Positions 44,595 through 53,900 of a stretch of DNA of 64,000 bases are shown here, one piece after another (position 1 is the first letter of the stretch; each line of letters begins with the position of its first letter). The stretch is from positions 11,132,501-11,196,500 of the forward strand of contig CM060880.1 of assembly GCA_030762935.1 (NCBI GenBank), in the 5' to 3' direction. A program made the translations under genes and the position numbers. Below the pieces are notes generated by a model. It made no database searches. It was not told the origin of the DNA and saw nothing but the letters and a program-made list of their open reading frames with translations. This DNA is from Hymenopus coronatus. Its lineage: Eukaryota; Arthropoda; Insecta; Mantodea; Hymenopodidae.

Positions 44595-47500
44595 CTGAAA
44601 CAGAGAAGGGCATGTTTTAATTTTCCTATAAAACAGTTTTAATCCATTTTAAGTTATTCCTGGTATTATTGTTTGAAGACAGGTTTTAAACTAATGCTTT
44701 TTGTTTTTTAAATTAAACAATGTGTATTAACTTTATTAATATATAACATTATGCAATAAGTACTAATACGCTATGAATGATGTTTAAACATTTTGTTTGA
44801 AATATTGGTTACTTTAGGAACGACTTGGTCAGAAAATATACTAGGTCCGCAGCTGCCCCATATTTGACGTTTGCAGATGTCCCTTTGTGTGTCAAAAGAG
44901 TTGCGAAACTCAACGGGTCTATTGCATGTTAAAACCCATAAGTAAGAAACTGCCTTAAAATGGAGTTTTCTATCTATGAACGCTCTTTAGCTACTGCGGT
45001 TCTCCACGTCCCATTTTATATTGGGCCTGAAAGACAGCTTAATTTTTCTCAGAGGCCTCTTTATCAGGCATGAGGTTCTTTAACGTGTCGCAAATTAATG
45101 AAACGGAACCAATGGCTTTATTTCTCTTCTGAATGAAGCCACCCTGGGGATTTTTACGCCCGAAAAAAACTATCAATCTCCGCCGGGTTTGAACTCGCGA
45201 CGTTGGGTATATGAAGCTAGCATGGTAATAACTACACCATGGAGGGCAACACGAACTGGCTGAGCGACCTTTGACCCCTCTTGCTTATCAGTGGAGATGC
45301 TCGCTACTTCTCCACTGGCCAGCTATATATTGAAATAGCTCCGCTGAGTTCTGCAACTTCGTTTACGCACGAAGGAATATCTGCAAACTCAAATACCGAA
45401 CAGTTGGTCCACCTGATATGAATCCGATTTTTACAAAATGTACATTTTTAACGGCTAATAAAGTGTTTTACATAGCTCAATTGAATAAATTATCGTAAAC
45501 CAATTCGATTTTTACTCTTTAATGTGATTAAATATTTTACTGGCCTAGTTTGATTAGAATTTGTAAAATATCTAATGTAACTCTGTTACAAATGTTTCGA
45601 GGAAAGAAATTTAGAGTTCATAGTAGTGTGTTACAGTACCATTTAAAAAAATCTGATGTGCTCCATTCAGATTCTTTTTTAAAGTTATTTCTCCACTAGA
45701 TCATGATTTCTTGAGTGATTCAGAAGACCTAAATATATGTGTTTCCGATGAAATCTTGATATAGAATGTTTAGGTGCAACGGAAATTATTTTAAATATTA
45801 ATAAAATGTATAATCTTAAATTAGAAGTTTGATGTGAGAAAAGACATACTGAGACTAGGAGACCCCTGTTGACTGTAACGTAGCCCCCGAGACTTATAAC
45901 TGGTGGACTCATTTCCAGTGTTTGCAAGAATGTGGATATCTGTAACAAAGAACATAAAGTGTGACATATACAGAGGCTGTCCTAGAAGTACCCGACCTGA
46001 CGTATAGATAGCTGTTGTTGTTTCAAACAATAACACTGTTATTAGTCCAACTAATATTAAAGCTGAGCTAGATTCTACTTTGGGGGAGTCTGCTCCTTCG
46101 TTTACAACAGTGAAATATTGGGTGGTAGAGTTTAAGCGCGGCCGTAAGAGCTGCCAAGACGAACATCGCAGTGGTCGCCCAAATGAGGCTACCAGTCCAA
46201 AAATTGTAAAGAAAATACACAAAATGGTATTGGATGATCGTCGACTGAAAGTGCGCGAGTTAGCAGATTATTGCAGACATTTCTAAAAGTTTTGTACATC
46301 GCATACTGACTGAGTTTAGATATCATGAAGTTGTATGCAAGGTGAGTGCCGCGTTTACTCACAATAGAACAAAAACAGCGTCATCAGGATGTTTCAGTCG
46401 AGTGTTTGGCAATGTATCGCCGCAATAAAGTGAGTTTTGCGTCGATTCATAACAATGGATGAAACCTGGGTCCATCACTTCACACCTGAGACGAAGGAAC
46501 AAACAAAACAGTGGATTGGCAGGGGAGAATCGGCTCCAAAGCAGGCGAAGACAGTTCCATCTGCAGGCAAGGTCATGGTGTCAGTTTTCTGGGACGCACG
46601 CGGGATAATTTTCATTGCTTATCTCAGAAAAGGAAAGGTAATCAATGGCGAATATTATGCGAACTTGTTACAGCGTTTGAGTGATGAAATCGAGCAAAAC
46701 GACCGCATTTAGTGAAAAAAAAAAGTTTTGTTTCATCAAGACAATGCACCAGTTCACACATCCATTATAGCCATGGCAAAATGAATGAGTTAAAGTTCGA
46801 ATTGCTTCCTCATGCACCCTATTCGCAAGATTTAGCCCCCTCTGATTATTTTCTGTTTCCAAACTTGAAGAAATGGCTTGGTGGTGGAAGATTTGCCAAC
46901 ACTGAAGAGGTGGAGTCTGTAGTTGATGGCTATTTTGCAGACCTCGATAGTTGTCACTATAAACAGGGTATCGGAGCTATTGAACATCGCTGGGAAAAGT
47001 GTATCAAGCTGAATGGAGACTATGTAGAGAAATAAAGATGTTTTTCCCCAAAAGGTTTGTGCTTTCTTTGTTAGATCGGGTACTTCTAGGACAACCCTCA
47101 TGTTTACATTTTGGTGAAGCGAAGCGTGACCTACCTCATTATGTAAGCTTCTGGTACATGCCAATGATGTTTGTGCAGTAAGTAATGCATCTCTAAAAGC
47201 CACGTGAATCTGAAACACAATCAAAATTATGCACTTAGAAAGATCCTTTAGGAAAAATCTAATGTGTCCCATTCGCATGATTTTTTCTACCTGTTCTTAC
47301 AGGGGATTGTTTTATTTAAATCATGCTAATCGAGGTAAACATTTATAGATTTTCTCTTATTACTGGCTGCTTACAAGTAGAAGGGAAATAAGGTAACACA
47401 CTAGCTAAAACGATAGTCAAATCTTTTAAAAATTGGTTGCTCTGTGAACATTAGAAGTTCGGTTTTCTTTGAGTGACCAAGAGCAAAATAAAAGATAGAC

Positions 47501-50500
47501 GAAATAAAAGATGCCTTCCCGTTGGAGAAAAGTTTAAGTAGTTTAACCCTTTGTTGCCTGTCGGTACCTATAAGTTCCGCTTGTTTTAAGCGTAAGGTTG
47601 TACTCTAGGATTAATTTTATGTTATACTAACCTTGAACCATAAAATTGCAGTGACTTTTTTAAATAAACAAAAGAGAAAACTGACATAACTACAGTAAAA
47701 TGTAACCCGATTAGCTTCCAAGCATCACACCGATTATTTTATCTGGGTTCTCCCCATCCTTTACCACAATCACTGGGATTTGAACTTGCAACATTTGGCT
47801 TTGAATGGATGGCCAGTCCATTATCTATTACTTAACACTCATGGCCATTTGAACTACTTTTTGAAACTGCCTTTGGCAGCATTATGAAAACTGATTTAGA
47901 AGAATTTAAACTTTTAATTGGGAATCAAAATATTAATAAAGAATCTACATTTATTGTCATTTCTATTTTCTCTATTATTTTATATAATCATTTTATAGGT
48001 TTATTCCCAAATGTTTTTGCTAGAACTCCAGTTTTAAACTTGAATTAAAGGAAAAACGGCATGTGTAGTTTACTAGTGCAGGCAACTAAGGGTTAAAACT
48101 GAAACCAATAACAAGGAATATCTCGGAAACGGTTAACAATTCAAAGCATGCATACCATATACATTTTGCGTTTTAACGAGATCTATATTTCTTGTGTAGT
48201 AAGTTTTTGTCTATCTCTCGCGATTTACAGTGACGCAAAATTCATTGAGAATAAAAATGCCTTTAGAGGTTATGCTCAGAAAACTCAAAATATTAATTTT
48301 ATATTAGTGAACATCTTTAATATATGTATTTTAATCAAATCATTAGAGCCATTTTGAGAAAAACAAAGATTTCAAAAATGTTTCCGTGTAAAGACCGACA
48401 GTTTTTAAGTGAGCTTAAAAGTAACAGCCCCATGCATGTAGATTTACTGGCATGTTAAAGAATTCCTGCGGAGCACCGGCGGCGCTGATACGAACCTAGC
48501 CGTTGTTAATAAATAAAATAATTTGCTTTATTCAAAAGGATAGTTTAGAGTAGAGGGATTTTCTTGTAAATCGTGTCGCATCCTTGGAACATACTAAACC
48601 TAAATACCAATTTTGGTATTTAACAGTCTTTCCGTTTTTGAGCTATGCCATTCACAGACACAGGGACACATACTGACCTTTTTCTAAAAGTGTCTTTTTT
48701 TGTTTATGGAGCCTCAAAACATTTATTTCCGGTGAAATCTCAGTGTCGCATTTTTGAATGGAATACAATAAGGTTTTAACTTTCTCTACACGTACTATGT
48801 ACAAAGTGTATAGAGAAGGTATTGTATTGCACCCAAAAATTCGATACCGAGATTTCACCGGAAGTGCATATTTTGGGACTCCCCGAATACAAAAAAAAAC
48901 TAGAAAAATGTCCTTGTGTGTGTCTGTCTGTCTGTGGGTAGGATAGCTCAAAAACGAAAAGTCCGTTAAATACCAAACTTGATATTTAAGTTCAGTATCT
49001 TCCAAGGATACGACACGAAGATTTTTAAGAGAATCCTCCCACCCTAAACTACCCTTTACATGGAAAAAAGTTCGAACAGTTTGATTTTTTCAAAAATAGC
49101 TCTAACGGTTTTGATTAAAATCTCTTATTTTAAGATATTTACATGACAAATAAAATGTATATCTTGAATTTTTGGGGAATAGCCCCTGAGGACCTCTATT
49201 CTGGATGGTTTTTATTGAATTTTGCATAACTGTTAAGCCGTAAGAGATACACAAAATTTATTTCACAAAAAATGTAGATCACGATAAAACACAATTTATG
49301 ATATATACATTTTTTTGTGGATTTGGCCGTTTTCGAGATATTGATTTGAGTTTTAAAATGCTGACCTGACGTTGCACGTGGCTGGCTGCATCACACACCA
49401 GGAACAGGTGCACGGAGATGCTGAAGATCAGCACAGCAAGATAGAATACGCTGGTGAACTCTAACAGCGTGGACTGCAGTTGGAACAGCCTGGCCAGCAG
49501 ATCATAGGTGGCCACGGTCAGCAGCAGAAACAGGTGAAGAATGAAATAGCCGGCCGTGTAACAGAAGGCGTTGCCCAGCTCTTGAGTCAGGGTACTCAGC
49601 TCCAACCATATGCCTCTGTATCGGGACACCGTCTCGGCCTCCTGCAAAGATTACGGTACACAATCAGGGAAAGCATTTATGGGCTAGGTCGTAATGTTTT
49701 CTTCTTCGTTCGCCACCAGATACGGTGATCCGCAGAGCCCGGATAAAACCCACCACAAATTCTACATGCGGTTCCCTGGAATGGAATCCATCGACCTTAC
49801 GATTATCTGATATTCATCTTTTCAGGATAAGGGAAACCCCCTTATCAAGTAACTCACCCTGACCGAGATTCAAACTCGGGACCTCTTGAATGCGAGGTAG
49901 ACACGCTGCAACACGCCACACAGACGGGCAATAGGAGCTGTTTATTTGCGCATCGTTCATCAAACAGTCGCTTCACAAACATTTGGCCTCCTCGTTTTGC
50001 TGAGGTTCCCATGACCTCCAGTTTCAAGTGATGCAGGAATTTTTAGATAATGTATATGTTATTGCATCTGAAAATACTCACAAGAGAAGTGTTTCTGAAT
50101 GCAGCCAGCAGACTGCGCCCCGACCTGGCAAGTGCTAAGCACACCAAATACCACAGCAAAACTGGACACGATTTCACCAGAACCTGGTACATCGAAAGGA
50201 AGTCACCCACGAGAGTTGACATTGTGAACTGTCTCCTGTTCACGCATGCGTAGAACACTTGCAGTAGCAAGGGAACTGCTACAAGACTCGCGCTGAACCA
50301 AGTTGCTTGTCGCCTCAGATCCAGACTTAGAGTTGACCCAACAACCCTCCGATACAGAACCTGTTAACAAAAGACAGTGACATTTCAAATTAAACGTATA
50401 CTTATATCGTAATTATTAGTTTATTACCTTATCATGTATGTGCAATGTAGATAGTGTGTGCGTGAGTGTGATGCCGGATGGGATACCACGCTGCAACCAT

Positions 50501-50837
50501 TTGCTTATTGTAAGTGGGACCCCAAGAGGATAGAATGATAGAGCAATTTCAAACGGCGGCCAAAACCAGACAGCGGAGAAGAGCCACCGTGGAGGGTCCT
50601 TTTTGATACTGTTTAACCCCGCTTTTACTACTTGTGGCACCGCAGGAGATAACACTGGTGATACATGGAGCGAAGATGGAACACTCGTGGAATGCGATGG
50701 TGGAGGAAACCGGTGAACCCGGAGAAAACCCACCCCTGCGCCGCTTTCTCCACCACAAATCCCACATGCGGTCGCTCCGAATCGAGCACAGGCCACATTA
50801 GTGAGAGGCGAATGGTCTAACCACTCGGTCATGGCGC

Positions 50838-50900
<63 letters not shown>

Positions 50901-53900
50901 TATTGGAGGGGATTCCACACCGCAGCTATTTGCTTATTGTGCGTCAGACCCCAGGAGGATAGGATGAGTAATTTCAAACGGCGGCTGAAACCGGACAGCG
51001 GAGATGAACCACCTTGGAGGGTCCCTAACATTTCCAAGCCGTTCATCACGACGCGGGGAGCGCTAGAAGCCCGCACCACAGGTCGGACCCAAACTCTCTG
51101 AGTCTGCAGATGACTTCCACCGCCATCCCGCTGCCGAGAGAGGTATTTCCAGAGCGTAGTCACCTCCACGAAAGGGTGCAATCACCGCAGACCTCGCCGA
51201 CAGTTACAGCCGTTAAAGAGACCGGGTGGGTGAAATGCAGATGAAATTAATGAAGTTCGGGGGAATGAAGATACTTCCTCGGGATTTGCCCAGTGACTCG
51301 GGAAAACCCCCGAAAAACCCATGGGTCAGAGTGATCCGTCGCCCATGAAAAACTGCTTTGACTATGTTACGGACGCTCCATAGTGGCTCTTTACTCGTGG
51401 GCTGGCTTCGGCCGCCCATAGATAATACTCTCATTTTATCCTATCTTCCTAGGGTGTGATGCACAAGAAGCCCATGGTGGCTGCAGAGTAGAGCCCCCTC
51501 CGGAATAATACACACACACCTACTCGTCACAATAATCCCCTTTAGAGGTTGTATTTCATAACATGTTTGTTCTTTTGAGCTTCTCTGGTCATATTGGTAA
51601 CATTGGAATTGGAAACAATTCTTTGGTGTAGTTGATGCTCGTTTGTTTGCCTGTGTGTATGTGAAAAACACCTGAATGTATTTCCCCGTGTTGATATATC
51701 TGTAACCCATTCACTCATATGCAGTGGTACTCCCTGACTCACCTGGAAGTGTTCCGACTTCTTGATATATGAGCAGTGTTCTAACCCATTCAGTCAAATG
51801 AAATGGTACACACTGACTCACCTGGAATTGTTCTCACTTGTTGAAATATCTGTCAATTAGCAATTACTCTAACCCGTTCACCCAAATGCCGTGGTACTCC
51901 CTCACTCGTCTGGAAGTGTACCCATTTCTTGATATATCTGACAATGACCAACTGCTCTAACCCATCCAGTCAAATGGAATGGTACTCCCTGACTTACCTG
52001 GAATTTTTCCCATTTGTTGATGTGTCTGACAATCAGCAACTGCTCTAACCATTTCACCCGGACTCATTTGGAAGTGTTCTCAATTCTTGATATATCTGGC
52101 AATGACCAACTGCCCTAACCCGTTCACCCATGCAGTGGTACTCCCTGACTCATCTGGAAGTTTTCCCACTTCTTGATATATCTGACAATGATAAACTGCC
52201 CTAACCCGTTCACCCAAATACAGTAGTACCCCCTGCCTCACCTACAAGCGTTCCCACTTGTTGATATATCTGACAATCAGCAACTATTCTAACCCATCCA
52301 GTCAAGTGAAATGGTACTCCGTGACTCACCTGGAAGTGTTCCCACTTGTTGATATATCTGACAATCAGCAACTGTTTTAAACCAACTCAGACAAATGAAA
52401 TGGTACGCACTGACTCACCTGGAAGTGCTCCCACTTCTTGATATATCTGACAATCAGCAACTGTTCTAACCAACTCAGTCAAATGAAATGGTACACACTG
52501 ACTCACCTGGAAGTGCTCCCACTTCTTGATATATCTGACAATCAGCAACTGTTCTAACCAACTCAGTCAAATGAAATGGTACTCACTGACTCACCTGGAA
52601 GTGTTCCCACTTGTTGATATATCTGACAATGGCACAGATCTCCCGCCATTGTACCAGAGGCAGTAGAGTGATGGGCAGCACTCTCAAGGTATGGAACGTG
52701 TGCGTCACCGAATAGTCAAAGGAATCTCCACCGTTCACGAGGTCAATGACGTCACTTCCCACTTGAAGCCATAGCAGCGCCATCACGCCCAGATATATGA
52801 GAAGCGAGTATATCATCGCTAGAGAGCGTAGGCTGAACTGAACACCGACATCTGCACAATAGTGTATGATTCGTTAATGAGGTATAAATATGAAGTTTTC
52901 AAACTCTACATTTTATATACAGAAATATCTTCTTTTGCGGTTTTTTGTTTGTTGGCTGTGTAAAAGGTGTGTCGTCTTCTGCAATTATTTTACATATTAT
53001 TGCCAATTAAAACGTTACATCTTTGACTTAAACTATTCTTAGTGGAAGGGATTTTATTTCTTATGGTAATACTTAACATATTTTTCTTTCACGTATACCT
53101 TATGTTCGGACTTTTCAATTTGTTATTTGTAATTATGATTTTATGTGGTTTAGAAAATAAATGGGTGCTTTGGTCAGCGGTGTTTCAGCAATATGCATTT
53201 TATGAAATCTTTTATTTACAGTATATGGCTGGCAACAATTAAATTGATCCACAAATTGCAGATTGTTTTTAATAGTTTCTGGAATTACCTTGAAGATACA
53301 TAAATCAAATTATGGAAATTCAGTGCATGTTTGGCTGTCTTAGCGAGGGAGTGCTGATAAGCTTAAAAGTTCCATTATCATTTTACAATAAAATTGCCAG
53401 GAAAATACTCAATTTTTGCCTACGGAATTTGTGGATTCCGAGCAAAGTGTCCCTGTAAGTTGGCACAAAGCACAAAGGAGGCTCTTGTACCTACTGAATC
53501 TTTGCCAGGAAGGAGAGTTGTGAAGCACACAGGAGGCGACCGGATCGGGACAGCAAAAGGGGGCCCCTAACGTCTCTGAGATCCCAAAGTCGGGGACCAG
53601 CACAGTAGCATGCTTCCCCAAGGCGAGGTCTCCTTGGGATTCTTCACGTGCCAGACTTTGGGATAATCTGTTCCTTAAAGTAAATTCCACAGCCACGGGT
53701 CTCGCCATGCCGTTCATTCGCCTGATACTCGACTCAATAACAGAAAACATGATAAGGAAATTAAATAATAGGAAATGGGGACTGGAAAATCAGCGACATA
53801 TTAGAAACGTTCCCAGCATTCGTTTTCCAACCCAGAAATACCGCTAAAAACGTTCAGGATGGCCATTCCAACGGGAATCGAACTCGGGGCCACCTGATTA

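Larger units (their letters stand above)
50455..51025. repeat. Direct repeat pair flanking a SINE D and a GT tract
   Basis: About 120 bp (CTTATTGTAAGTGGGACCCC, TTTCAAACGGCGGC, GACAGCGGAGA, GGAGGGTCC) occurs at 50470-50600 and again, diverged, at 50905-51030. Between them lie a family D SINE (about 50600-50835) and the GT microsatellite. Confidence 0.65.

Noticed and set aside
53409..53750. Minus-strand 113-codon frame in Gr-I intron 1
   Set aside because: Phase and position do not fit a receptor exon: exons 1 and 2 already join in frame without it. It looks like repeat sequence.
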